A stretch of DNA of 10,150 bases, taken from JBGOUJ01 sp041477005 (GTDB lineage Bacteria > Acidobacteriota > Terriglobia > Bryobacterales > JACQDG01). A program made the translations under genes and the position numbers. Shown in pieces: positions 1 to 5,210 of the stretch (position 1 is its first letter; every line of letters begins with the position of its first letter). Under the pieces are notes generated by a model. That model searched no databases, had not been told where the DNA came from, and saw nothing but the letters and a program-made list of their open reading frames with translations. The stretch is from the NCBI GenBank assembly GCA_041477005.1, contig JBGOUJ010000249.1, positions 1-10,150 on the forward strand, in the 5' to 3' direction.

Positions 1-2
1 AA

Positions 3-146
3 ATCTCGCACAAGACCAACGTCATTACTCACTGGTTCTGGCAGCATGGGTCGACGCTCGCGCGTCATGCGATTGTCGTCGACGCCAATGATCAAGGTCG
101 GCCTTACGTAGCTGACCTTGACGTACAGAGGGGCATGGCTGTCTAA
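3..146 (+). CDS. C-terminal end of an integron-cassette gene, unrecognised (partial at left edge)
   Basis: An open frame enters from the left edge and gives 47 visible residues, ending in ...VQRGMAV followed by TAA. I do not recognise the protein. The visible part is hydrophilic and has no membrane segment. The stop codon (144-146) lies inside the R'' box (141-147) of the attC site that follows; cassette genes commonly end at or inside their attC. This placement is the main reason to believe the frame is real and not a chance ORF. The 5' end, start codon and any promoter are outside the window. Other frames across 1-140 contain earlier stops. Confidence 0.5.
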   Translation: MSHKTNVITHWFWQHGSTLARHAIVVDANDQGRPYVADLDVQRGMAV

Positions 147-203
147 CGAAGCGTTGCAGCGGGCGGGCAAGACCGGCCCGCCGCTGAACGCTGATCGTTA
201 GCC
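141..203 (+). other. Integron attC recombination site 1
   Basis: The order of parts is that of an attC site. R'' is GTCTAAC (141-147). A left arm begins GCGTTGCAGCGG (151-162), and a right arm ends CCGCTGAACGC (181-191). R' is GTTAGCC (197-203). The arms pair as GCGTT/AACGC and CAGCGG/CCGCTG, with one unpaired G at 156, which is the kind of extrahelical base that directs strand choice in known attC sites. Unequal spacers (3 and 5 bases) separate the arms from the R boxes, and a GC-rich inner stem-loop closes the structure. At 63 bp it matches short attC sites. R' departs from GTTRRRY at one position (GTTAGCC). Recombination would occur between G197 and T198. Confidence 0.87.
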
Positions 204-249
204 AGACAATCGCGGTAGAGTGGAAGGTGGCTGTCGAGATGTCCACTCC

Positions 250-486
250 ATGGACTTTGAGATCATCGGCAACATCGCCGCGATCGAGCCGATCGCGTCG
301 GGGTTCGGTGTCAGGGATCGCAGGCGCCTGCAGAGGCTCTACGGCAAGGGCCGATGGAGAAAGCGGAAAGGCATCGCCCCTGTACGCCTTGTCGATGGCA
401 CCATACACACCGCAGAGGTGCACTGGTACGAGGCACATGGAATCGGACGGAGGGAATTCAAACTGAAACTTCCCTTGCTGGATTGA
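250..486 (+). CDS. Small conserved hypothetical protein, cassette-borne (78 aa)
   Basis: The protein is small and basic, beginning MDFEIIGNIAAIEPIA. It has a very Arg/Lys-rich centre (RDRRRLQRLYGKGRWRKRKG) and ends with a HWYEAHGIGRREFKLK-type motif. From memory this pattern belongs to a widespread family of unnamed proteins in soil and aquatic bacteria, often in mobile regions; the function is unknown to me. ATG 250 is preferred over the in-frame GTG at 220 because the conserved-looking part begins at MDFEI, though no strong Shine-Dalgarno is visible. The stop codon is 4 bases before the next gene, so the two are probably co-expressed. There is no signal peptide or membrane segment. The basic core and the Trp/Tyr/His tail would allow nucleic-acid binding, but that is a guess. 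Confidence 0.7.
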   Translation: MDFEIIGNIAAIEPIASGFGVRDRRRLQRLYGKGRWRKRKGIAPVRLVDGTIHTAEVHWYEAHGIGRREFKLKLPLLD

Positions 487-490
487 AAAC

Positions 491-796
491 ATGAGAAGCA
501 GAGACAGGCGAACAACCCAGTTTGGAGTTTGCACGGACAACAGAGGGTACCCTGCGTCCCTGGAGGTCGGCAAGCTATACCCATTGATACCCGACCCAGA
601 AGCGGCCAAACATGGCTACATCCGGGTGATTGACGAGAGCGGTGAGGACTACGGCTATGCGGCGGAACGTTTTTTTCTGTTGCAAGTCCCTAAGGCTCTG
701 GCGGAGGCCCTGAGCACGCATGCGGGCATCGGGGCACGGCGGGCTAACAGGGCGTTGCAGCCGACCGTCGCTTCGCGCCGGCGGCTGAACGCCTGA
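491..796 (+). CDS. Small conserved hypothetical protein, cassette-borne, with attC-encoded tail (101 aa)
   Basis: The core (residues about 10-70) reads FGVCTDNRGYPASLE...KLYPLIPDPEAAKHGYIRVIDESGEDYGYAAERFFLLQVP. It resembles a family of unnamed proteins with a CxDNxGYPASLE start and a DESGEDYxYxAExF centre, often found next to the basic protein encoded just upstream. The function is unknown to me. A small beta-rich fold is plausible. The last ~17 residues (from about residue 85, ANRALQPTVASRRRLNA) are translated from the attC and are probably not part of the ancestral protein. The TGA stop (794-796) falls inside the attC just before R'. ATG 491 is 4 bases after the upstream stop. The Shine-Dalgarno is weak. 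Confidence 0.72.
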   Translation: MRSRDRRTTQFGVCTDNRGYPASLEVGKLYPLIPDPEAAKHGYIRVIDESGEDYGYAAERFFLLQVPKALAEALSTHAGIGARRANRALQPTVASRRRLNA

Positions 797-806
797 GTCG
801 TTAACT
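742..806 (+). other. Integron attC recombination site 2
   Basis: R'' is GGCTAAC (742-748). The left arm is GGCGTTGCAGCC (751-762), the right arm is GGCTGAACGCC (783-793), and R' is GTTAACT (800-806). The arms pair as GGCGTT/AACGCC and CAGCC/GGCTG with one extra G (757), the same extrahelical position as in the first attC site. Both sites share the GCGTTGCAGC...GCTGAACGC core, while the loop-proximal sequences differ. R'' is the exact reverse complement of R' of the first site, as required for one cassette. Neither box fits the degenerate consensus perfectly (GGCTAAC against RYYYAAC; GTTAACT against GTTRRRY). Recombination would occur between G800 and T801. Confidence 0.86.
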
Positions 807-850
807 AGTTTGGCCAAGTTGCCAGGCTCGGTAGACGCCGGGGCCGGGTG

Positions 851-863
851 TAGAATGGAACAA
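851..863 (+). promoter_or_regulatory. Possible -10 element for a leaderless antitoxin transcript
   Basis: TAGAAT (851-856) matches the -10 consensus at 5 of 6 bases. A transcript starting 7-8 bases later would begin at or next to ATG 864. No Shine-Dalgarno precedes that ATG and no convincing -35 box is seen, so this rests on the -10 and its spacing only. Confidence 0.4.
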
Positions 864-1088
864 ATGAACATCCAGGAACTGGAAGCCGAGGCCCTCAAAC
901 TGGACCCGAAGTCTCGCGCCAGACTGGCCGGCAAGCTCTTGAACAGTCTGGAGGAGCTTTCGGAAGAGGAGGTCACTCAGCTATGGGCCGAAGAAGCCCA
1001 GCGCAGGGATGCCCAGATGGACGCCGATCCGGACTCGGATCTCCCTGCTGAATATGTTTTTCGCGAAGCCCGGTCCAGCGTTAAGTGA
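864..1088 (+). CDS. Addiction module component, TIGR02574-type antitoxin (74 aa)
   Basis: The protein starts MNIQELEAEALKLDPKSRARL, continues with LAGKLLNSLEELSEEEV and WAEEAQRRDAQMD, and ends LPAEYVFREARSS. This is the typical layout of the TIGR02574 putative addiction-module family: an acidic, mostly helical protein of 70-80 residues that pairs with a ParE/RelE-fold toxin. ATG 864 is preferred over ATG 855 because family members begin at MNIxELE and because 855 overlaps the putative -10. The gene looks intact. Its TGA overlaps the GTG of the toxin (GTGA, 1085-1088), so translation was coupled. The toxin downstream is truncated, leaving an orphan antitoxin. The gene begins 57 bases after the second attC, so it may be cargo of a third cassette whose attC has been lost. 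Confidence 0.85.
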   Translation: MNIQELEAEALKLDPKSRARLAGKLLNSLEELSEEEVTQLWAEEAQRRDAQMDADPDSDLPAEYVFREARSSVK

Positions 1089-1258
1089 GCGGAAGAGTCA
1101 GTTTTCATCGACTGGCCAAGCAGGAATTGAAGGACGCTGCTCACTACTACGACTCAAAAAGCCCCGGTCTCGGACCGGAGTTCCTCAAGGAAATAGAGCA
1201 CTGCATCCAGTCTTCAACCTGCACCACTCGGACGGCCGCACGTCCGCCGTGGAGGTGA
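1085..1258 (+). pseudogene. ParE/RelE-family toxin, truncated after about 42 codons
   Basis: From GTG 1085 the frame reads (M)SGRVSFHRLAKQELKDAA, then HYYDSKSPGLGPEFLKEIEHCIQ. This is the N-terminal half of a ParE/RelE-superfamily toxin: first strand, helix with AxxEL/DAAxYY, then GLGxxFLxEIExCI. Family members run to about 95-100 residues with a C-terminal beta-sheet that carries the functional residues. Here similarity ends near 1210, and the frame continues with unrelated residues to TGA 1256-1258 (57 codons). Loss of the C-terminal half should abolish toxicity. The start overlaps the antitoxin stop. Confidence 0.75.
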
Positions 1259-1329
1259 CGGCGTCCGTGGACGAAGCCGGCGAGCGAACCAACGCAGCCA
1301 TCCTCAACAAGAAGAAGGGTGGCCCGGTC
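1207..1329 (+). pseudogene. Unrecognised gene fragment between the toxin and sigma remnants
   Basis: In another frame (codons from 1207) the sequence reads VFNLHHSDGRTSAVEVTASV and then DEAGERTNAAILNKKKGGPV. There is no plausible start codon, and the frame is shared by chance or by fusion with the sigma-like tail that follows. The LHHSDGRTSAVEVT stretch has the look of a conserved core (beta strands with DGR and EVT) from a longer protein, but I cannot name the family. It is best read as the middle of a broken gene joined to the toxin fragment near 1207-1216. Confidence 0.35.
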
Positions 1330-1440
1330 CTGCAGGTCGCGCCAGAAACGGTGATGCGTGACTGGAAGATGGCCAAGGCGTGGCTGTTTCGCGAACTTAC
1401 GAGGGCGGGAGATCGCGCCAATGCGGCAAACCAACTGTGA
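1330..1440 (+). pseudogene. C-terminal fragment resembling an ECF sigma factor (region 4)
   Basis: The final 36 residues begin LQVAPETVMRDWKMAKAWLF and continue RELTR plus a short tail to TGA 1438-1440. The pattern (V)SPxTVxRDWxxAxAWLxREL is what I know as the end of the second helix-turn-helix of sigma-70 region 4 in the TIGR02999-type ECF group, which is frequent in Acidobacteriota and Planctomycetes. The rest of such a protein (about 150 residues, region 2 included) is absent upstream, where unrelated fragments lie in its place. It is therefore a remnant, not a functional sigma factor. The match is a short motif recalled from memory. Confidence 0.55.
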
Positions 1441-1603
1441 CGGGCCCCGAGGGAGGAGGAAGTCCGAAAGCGCACCGTAGGTAAAATCAGCCTGTCCCGC
1501 GACGACCAGCTTCTGCTCCGTACCGTTTTATGCCGGCGTTATCCCATTACCGGCGCCGCTGGTCGCAGGTTCGCTCTGTGGTCCGCTACCTCGCCTTGCC
1601 TTG

Positions 1604-1837
1604 CTACTTGCTCCGCCGCAGAAGCACCCGGTTACTGGCGTTCAGGGTGACAGCTTCCCAGCCATCTTCGCCGAGTTTGTTTATCTGATCGACGGTGTGG
1701 ATGGAACCGACAATCTTATATTCCCATTTCGGACGGCTTTGTGCGGCGACGGAACGGGAGGAGTGTTGTCCCGCAACGAAAGCAACGACCAACATCAATG
1801 CAAGCAAGACTATTCTCAACACGGCGTGCAGCTTCAT
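1604..1837 (-). CDS. Small exported or membrane-anchored DUF4177-like protein (77 aa)
   Basis: An N-terminal hydrophobic segment (residues about 6-24: VLRIVLLALMLVVAFVAG, preceded by a basic start) forms a signal peptide or anchor. It is followed by a short Ser/Arg/Gln-rich linker and a compact domain WEYKIVGSIHTVDQINKLGEDGWEAVTL...RVLLRRSK. The WEYKxV...LNxLGxxGWExV...FLKR layout is typical of DUF4177-type proteins, which are small and of unknown function; here one appears exported. GGAG (plus-strand 1843-1846) lies 5-6 bases before the ATG at 1835-1837, supporting that start. It is transcribed divergently from rsgA. The 163 bases on its 3' side (1441-1603) hold no recognisable gene. Confidence 0.7.
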   Translation of the reverse strand: MKLHAVLRIVLLALMLVVAFVAGQHSSRSVAAQSRPKWEYKIVGSIHTVDQINKLGEDGWEAVTLNASNRVLLRRSK

Positions 1838-2050
1838 GGCGGCTCCTTAGCAGTCGCCTTTGAGACGGTTTGGGGTCGCGCCCCGTTACGGAATCTCGGT
1901 CACATAGATCAAGACAGCGCTGCGTGTTATACTCGGGTTGTTTGCCTATGCTTGCCCGCTAGACTCTGGCCGTCGGCTTGAGGCCTCACAGCAGCCTCCG
2001 AGCCGGAGTCCGCCCCGCTCAGAGTTTCCCTCGCACAATTCCTACATTCA

Positions 2051-2054
2051 GGAG
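2051..2054 (+). promoter_or_regulatory. Ribosome binding site deciding the rsgA start
   Basis: GGAG is 7 bases before ATG 2062. It selects that start over the earlier in-frame codon at 1978, which has no such site and would add 28 low-complexity residues. Confidence 0.7.
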
Positions 2055-2061
2055 ATTCGCG

Positions 2062-3162
2062 ATGACGCGAGAGGAAAGAAAACTGCGCAAGCACGTGGAC
2101 GCACATGCCCGCTACGAGGGGCGCAAGGTCCAGAAGCAAGCTGCCGCCATTCGCAAAGCCGGCGAAATCAAGCGCCCCAGGCCGCGCCTGGATCTGCGCA
2201 CCACCGATTGGGAGGACTTCGAAGATCCCGGGGACATCCCCGCCTTCGAGCCGGGGCGCCCCCTGGCAGCGCGCCGCAAGCCCGAGCCGGCCTCGACGCC
2301 GGGCCTGGTCCTCGGCATTGGCCCCGGCGCCTGCCAGGTCCTGAGCCGCGCCGAGCCGGTTCACTGCCGGCTTCTGCCGGGCCTGGCCGTCGGCGATCGG
2401 GTGCTGCTGTCGAAGCGCGGCATCGAGGAAATTCTGCCGCGAACGACCGTGCTCTCCCGCCCCGACCCCCACAACCCCCACGTCGAGCGCGTGATCGCCG
2501 CCAACATCGACGCCGTGGTGATCGTCGCTTCGGCCCGCGCGCCGGCCTTCCGTCCCGGCCTGGTCGATCGATACCTGATCGCCATCGAGCGCTCCGGCGC
2601 CGAGCCGGTCCTGTGCGTGAACAAGATCGATCTGCTCGAGGCCGGCGAGCAATTGTCCGATCTCGCCCCCTACCACGACCTCGGCCTGGCGATTGTCCGC
2701 TGCTCCGCCAATACCGGCCACGGCCTCGACCTGTTCCTCGAAAGGCTCGCCGGCAAGCTCTGCGTCCTGGTCGGCCACAGCGGCGTGGGCAAATCGTCTC
2801 TTCTGAACGCGCTCCACCCCGAGCTCGCCCTCGCGACCGGCGCCGTCAGCGAGGCCAACCAAAAGGGCCGCCACACCACAAGTTCGTCCCGCCTTTACGA
2901 GATCCCCAACGGCCCGAGTATCATCGACACCCCCGGCATCCGTGAATTCGGCCTGTGGGACGTAAGCCCCGGCGAGCTGCGCCGCCACTTCCACGAGTTC
3001 GACGCGCACGCCGGCGCCTGCGCGTTCGCTGACTGCACCCACACCCACGAACCGGATTGCGCGGTGAAGCAGGCCGTCGAGGCGGGCGTCATTCCCATGG
3101 CCCGCTACCGCGCCTATTGCAGGATCTTGCAGCAGGATAAGCTTCCGGCCGGTCCGTCTTGA
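2062..3162 (+). CDS. rsgA: Ribosome small-subunit GTPase RsgA (YjeQ family)
   Basis: This circularly permuted GTPase helps late maturation of the 30S subunit in the cytoplasm, using GTP hydrolysis. From ATG 2062 the protein has 366 residues, near the usual 300-370. A basic N-terminal extension (1-45) precedes an OB-fold region (about 78-132). The G motifs come in the permuted order: G4 NKID (187-190), G5 CSAN (214-217), G1 GHSGVGKSS (238-246), G2 region GRHTT (269-273), G3 DTPG (289-292). The C-terminal zinc motif C320-X4-C325-X-H327-X5-C333 is complete. All key residues are present, so it should be active. The gene stands alone on the plus strand. A TATACT hexamer at 1928-1933 has no clear -35. 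Confidence 0.96.
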   Translation: MTREERKLRKHVDAHARYEGRKVQKQAAAIRKAGEIKRPRPRLDLRTTDWEDFEDPGDIPAFEPGRPLAARRKPEPASTPGLVLGIGPGACQVLSRAEPVHCRLLPGLAVGDRVLLSKRGIEEILPRTTVLSRPDPHNPHVERVIAANIDAVVIVASARAPAFRPGLVDRYLIAIERSGAEPVLCVNKIDLLEAGEQLSDLAPYHDLGLAIVRCSANTGHGLDLFLERLAGKLCVLVGHSGVGKSSLLNALHPELALATGAVSEANQKGRHTTSSSRLYEIPNGPSIIDTPGIREFGLWDVSPGELRRHFHEFDAHAGACAFADCTHTHEPDCAVKQAVEAGVIPMARYRAYCRILQQDKLPAGPS

Positions 3163-3178
3163 GACCGGACGCCGGGAA
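3143..3178 (+). terminator. Weak terminator-like hairpin at the end of rsgA
   Basis: CCGGTC (3149-3154) pairs with GACCGG (3163-3168) across an 8-base loop that contains the stop codon. TTCCGG and CCGGGAA extend the stem after a bulge. Only a short CTTT follows, so termination is uncertain. Confidence 0.28.
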
Positions 3179-3261
3179 CTTTGGCGGCTCCGAAGCAGGA
3201 TCCCGCAGCCGGACGCCCGCGGGGCCCGCAAGGGAGCGCTCGACCAGGGAGCGGTTGCCCG

Positions 3262-3298
3262 TTGTGCCGCGCGAATCCGCATGCTAGATTGCCCTGCA
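3262..3298 (+). promoter_or_regulatory. Promoter of the RraA-like gene, probably leaderless
   Basis: TTGTGC (3262-3267), a 17-base spacer and TAGATT (3285-3290) preceded by TG (extended -10) form a plausible sigma-70-type promoter. The expected start is 7-8 bases on, at the ATG itself (3298). No Shine-Dalgarno precedes the ATG, consistent with a leaderless message. Confidence 0.5.
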
Positions 3299-4191
3299 TG
3301 AAACGACTCAAACTGCTTCTATTCACGACGGCCCTGAGCCTATCCCTGATCCCGACGGCTCAGGCCCAGATCTTCTCGTTCACTCGCGAGCAGATGATCC
3401 GCTACACGCCGAACAATCCCTTCGACCGGTTTCCCGACGGCCGGCCCAAAGTGCCCGACTCGATTTTGGCCCGCGTGAAAGAACTGTCGGCCGAAGAAGC
3501 CTGGGGCCTCTTGCGGAACAAGGGTTACCAATTCCAGTACGCCGGCGGCTTCCAGATCCTGCACCCCGGCCAGAAGCTCGTCGGCCGCGCCTTCACCGCG
3601 CAATACCTGCCCCTGCGCCCGGATCTGGCCGCCGTTATCGACGCCGACGCCAAGGTCAAGGGCTTCCCGCAGGGCGTCAACCAGCGGGTCATCGACCAGC
3701 TCCAGTTGGGCGACGTGCCGGTCGTCGACCTGATGGGCGCCGCCCAGGGCCACAACTTCGGCGGAGACAATTTGCAGACGGCCATCTACGGCGTCACCCG
3801 GGCCGGCACCGTGGTGGACGGAACCATCCGCGACGTGGACGGGATCTTCGAGGTGCCGACCCAAATCTACTTCCGGGCCCCCCACCCCGCCGCGGTGGCC
3901 GGCGTGTCGCTGGTCGGCATCAATATCCCCATCCACGTGGGCGAGGCTGCGGTGATGCCGGGCGACGTGGTGCTGGGCGGCCGCGAGGGGGTGATTTTCA
4001 TCCCGCCCCACCTGGTCCAGCAAATCGTCGATGAGGCCGACCTGACCCACATCCACGACGAGTGGACCAAGGAGAAGTTCCTCACTGGCAAGTACAAGGC
4101 CAGCCAGCTTTACGGCGGCCCGCTGTCACCGGAGTTAAAAAAGGAATACGATGCCTACGTGAAGAAGCGGTTGGCCGAGATCAGAAAGTAG
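3298..4191 (+). CDS. Exported RraA-family protein (RraA/HMG-aldolase fold)
   Basis: The first 23 residues (MKRLKLLLFTTALSLSLIPT + AQA) form a Sec signal peptide with an AQA-Q cleavage site, so the mature protein should act outside the cytoplasm. The rest matches the RraA/4-hydroxy-4-methyl-2-oxoglutarate aldolase fold: GRAFTAQYLP (97-106), GDVPVVD (138-144), GGDNLQTA (155-162), the conserved VVDGTIRDVDGI (172-183; R178 and D179 correspond to the substrate and metal-binding Arg-Asp pair), and MPGDVVLGGREGVIFIP (220-236). Characterised relatives are cytoplasmic: RraA inhibits RNase E, and HMG/CHA aldolases cleave oxo-acids. Those roles do not fit an exported form without change, so the substrate is unknown. 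Length is 297 residues against about 160-230 for cytoplasmic members; the extra is the signal, an N-terminal helix region and a Lys-rich tail. Confidence 0.85.
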   Translation: MKRLKLLLFTTALSLSLIPTAQAQIFSFTREQMIRYTPNNPFDRFPDGRPKVPDSILARVKELSAEEAWGLLRNKGYQFQYAGGFQILHPGQKLVGRAFTAQYLPLRPDLAAVIDADAKVKGFPQGVNQRVIDQLQLGDVPVVDLMGAAQGHNFGGDNLQTAIYGVTRAGTVVDGTIRDVDGIFEVPTQIYFRAPHPAAVAGVSLVGINIPIHVGEAAVMPGDVVLGGREGVIFIPPHLVQQIVDEADLTHIHDEWTKEKFLTGKYKASQLYGGPLSPELKKEYDAYVKKRLAEIRK

Positions 4192-4243
4192 GATCGGCTC
4201 CCGGCTTATCCGCCTCGAAGGCCGACACGTCCAGGGCCGATCC
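4191..4243. terminator. Inverted repeat between convergent genes
   Basis: GGATCGGC (4191-4198, starting at the last base of the stop codon) is the reverse complement of GCCGATCC (4236-4243). It lies in the 75-base gap between two convergent genes, where a two-way terminator would be expected. The loop is long (37 bases) and there is no T-run, so support is weak. Confidence 0.2.
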
Positions 4244-4266
4244 CAACCTTCCGATCGCGGCTCAGA

Positions 4267-4788
4267 TCAGTTCTGGCGAGCCGGCCTTGTCCGCATGAAT
4301 CGAGACCCGGCCGCTCCACTGGGGCCCTGCCCGGCCGTCAGCGACTGTGGCGGCGTCAGCAGGTTCAGCGCCATCGCCCCGCCGATTGCCGGTTGCAGGT
4401 TCGCCGCATCCTGCAGGGACTGCAACTTCGTCTTTTGGTCGGTGGTGAGTACGCCCAGCGTTTGGCTGCGCAAGCTCGTTTGCGTGTCGCTGATTTGTTT
4501 CCGCAGGTTTTGCACGTCGAGCAGCAACTGTCCCAAAGCAGCGGCGTCGCCGCCCGCCAGGGTCTGAGTCTGTAGCGCTTGCTGTTTTTCCATCAATGTC
4601 TGGCGCAGCGGCTTTATCGCCTGCGCTTGTTGTTGCCGCAACTGCCCGAGTGACGCGACCTGCGCGTCCGTCAAGGCGAGATACGTCTTCAGTGCGTCGG
4701 TTCGGGGCGACGCCGACCCTCTCCAGCCCGGACCTTGGGCTAACAGAGAAGCGGCGAATACCGACATACAAAGCATTCTATGTATCAT
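4267..4788 (-). CDS. Spy/CpxP-like periplasmic LTxxQ protein (173 aa)
   Basis: A short signal peptide (residues 1-18, MIHRMLCMSVFAASLLAQ) is followed by a mostly helical protein. It has two LTxxQ motifs (LTDAQ at 39-43 and LTTDQ at 114-118) separated by a long Gln/Leu-rich helix (about 45-112). That is the layout of the Spy/CpxP/CnrX-type family: periplasmic helical hairpins acting as chaperones or metal/stress sensors. The C-terminal ~35 residues are Gly/Pro/Ala-rich and probably disordered. A Shine-Dalgarno GGGAG lies about 6 bases upstream of the ATG at 4786-4788. It is the last of three minus-strand genes, after a permease remnant, and convergent with the RraA-like gene. Assignment is to family level only. 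Confidence 0.68.
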   Translation of the reverse strand: MIHRMLCMSVFAASLLAQGPGWRGSASPRTDALKTYLALTDAQVASLGQLRQQQAQAIKPLRQTLMEKQQALQTQTLAGGDAAALGQLLLDVQNLRKQISDTQTSLRSQTLGVLTTDQKTKLQSLQDAANLQPAIGGAMALNLLTPPQSLTAGQGPSGAAGSRFMRTRPARQN

Positions 4789-4816
4789 GAAAATCTCCCT
4801 TTTTTAAGTCCGTGTC

Positions 4817-4830
4817 GGGGAGCGCTCCCC
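4817..4830. promoter_or_regulatory. 14-bp perfect palindrome upstream of the Spy-like gene
   Basis: GGGGAGCGCTCCCC is its own reverse complement. It lies 29 bases upstream of the Spy-like ATG, between that gene and the permease remnant. It could be an operator or a hairpin in the 5' leader. No T-run follows on either strand, so it is not a typical terminator. Confidence 0.35.
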
Positions 4831-4907
4831 CTACTGCAGAGCACTCCTACTACTATGATAAACCCACCCCGCGGCCGTAAGTTGGTTAAGATTTTGCAAA
4901 ACCGTCT

Positions 4908-5210
4908 TTACATTCTTAACGTTAGGGAGCGTCGGTTTCGTACGCTGGACCGATCTCCCTTGGGATACGACCAGACGAAATCGTCGATCCGGGGCCTGCC
5001 ATGCATGGCGGGCGCGGTGAGCGACACTTTCATCAGACGGTCGGGGTCTTGGAAGGGGAACGGCCGCAGCAGCGTGGCGTTGACCACGCTGAAGATAGCC
5101 GTGTTGGCGCCGATCCCCACCGCCAGCGTCAGCACCGCGATCAGGCTGAAGCCCGGCTGCTTGGCCAGAGAGCGGACCCCGTAGCGAAGATCCTGCCAGA
5201 TCGTATCCAT
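4908..5210 (-). pseudogene. N-terminal remnant of an ADOP/MacB-like ABC permease
   Basis: The fragment begins MDTIWQDLRYGVRSLAKQPG and continues with a membrane segment FSLIAVLTLAVGIGANTAIFS (about 21-41), then NATLLRPFPFQDPDRLMKV. This is the standard start of the large (about 800-residue) permeases abundant in Acidobacteriota, the ADOP group related to MacB/FtsX. Family-like sequence stops after about 85 residues near DDFVWSYPKG; about 15 unrelated residues lead to a stop. Nearly 90% of the protein, including the periplasmic domain and three later membrane segments, is missing. A strong AGGAGGT (plus-strand 5217-5223) lies 6 bases before the ATG, so a short single-pass peptide could still be translated. 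The junction is near 4955-4965. Confidence 0.82.

Larger units (their letters stand above)
198..800 (+). mobile_element. Complete integron gene cassette (603 bp, two genes)
   Basis: The unit runs from T198, just after the G of R' in the first attC, to G800, the G of R' in the second attC. On circularisation the second attC would have R''=GGCTAAC (742-748) and a rebuilt R'=G+TTAGCC. These two boxes are exact reverse complements, as expected for a true cassette and unlikely by chance. It carries two plus-strand genes (250-486 and 491-796) in standard orientation with attC at the 3' end. No integrase or attI is visible, so the cassette sits in an array fragment or CALIN, or the integrase lies outside the window. 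Confidence 0.83.

Noticed and set aside
220..249. An upstream GTG start for the first cassette gene
   Set aside because: It adds ten residues (MEGGCRDVHS) that do not fit the conserved start MDFEI, and the Shine-Dalgarno is no better.
25..609. Minus-strand ORF of 194 codons spanning the first attC and the cassette
   Set aside because: It crosses a recombination site and lies opposite two better-supported plus-strand genes.
1441..1603. A gene or RNA in the gap between the sigma fragment and the DUF4177-like gene
   Set aside because: No frame with a credible start, Shine-Dalgarno or family look is seen, and no tRNA or riboswitch pattern was recognised.
801..1640. A third attC site closing the antitoxin segment
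   Set aside because: I looked for R'' AGTTAAC and a GCGTTGCA/GCTGAACGC-type stem and saw neither. GCCGG...CCGGC near 1532-1555 forms a small hairpin but lacks R boxes.
1927..3282. Long minus-strand open frame (451 codons) opposite rsgA
   Set aside because: It runs antisense to a complete, motif-confirmed RsgA, and its composition is that of a high-GC shadow frame with no recognisable domain.
3340..4056. Minus-strand open frame (238 codons) opposite the RraA-like gene
   Set aside because: It is rich in Val/Asp/His/Gly repeats typical of reverse-strand readings of high-GC genes, and has no start context.
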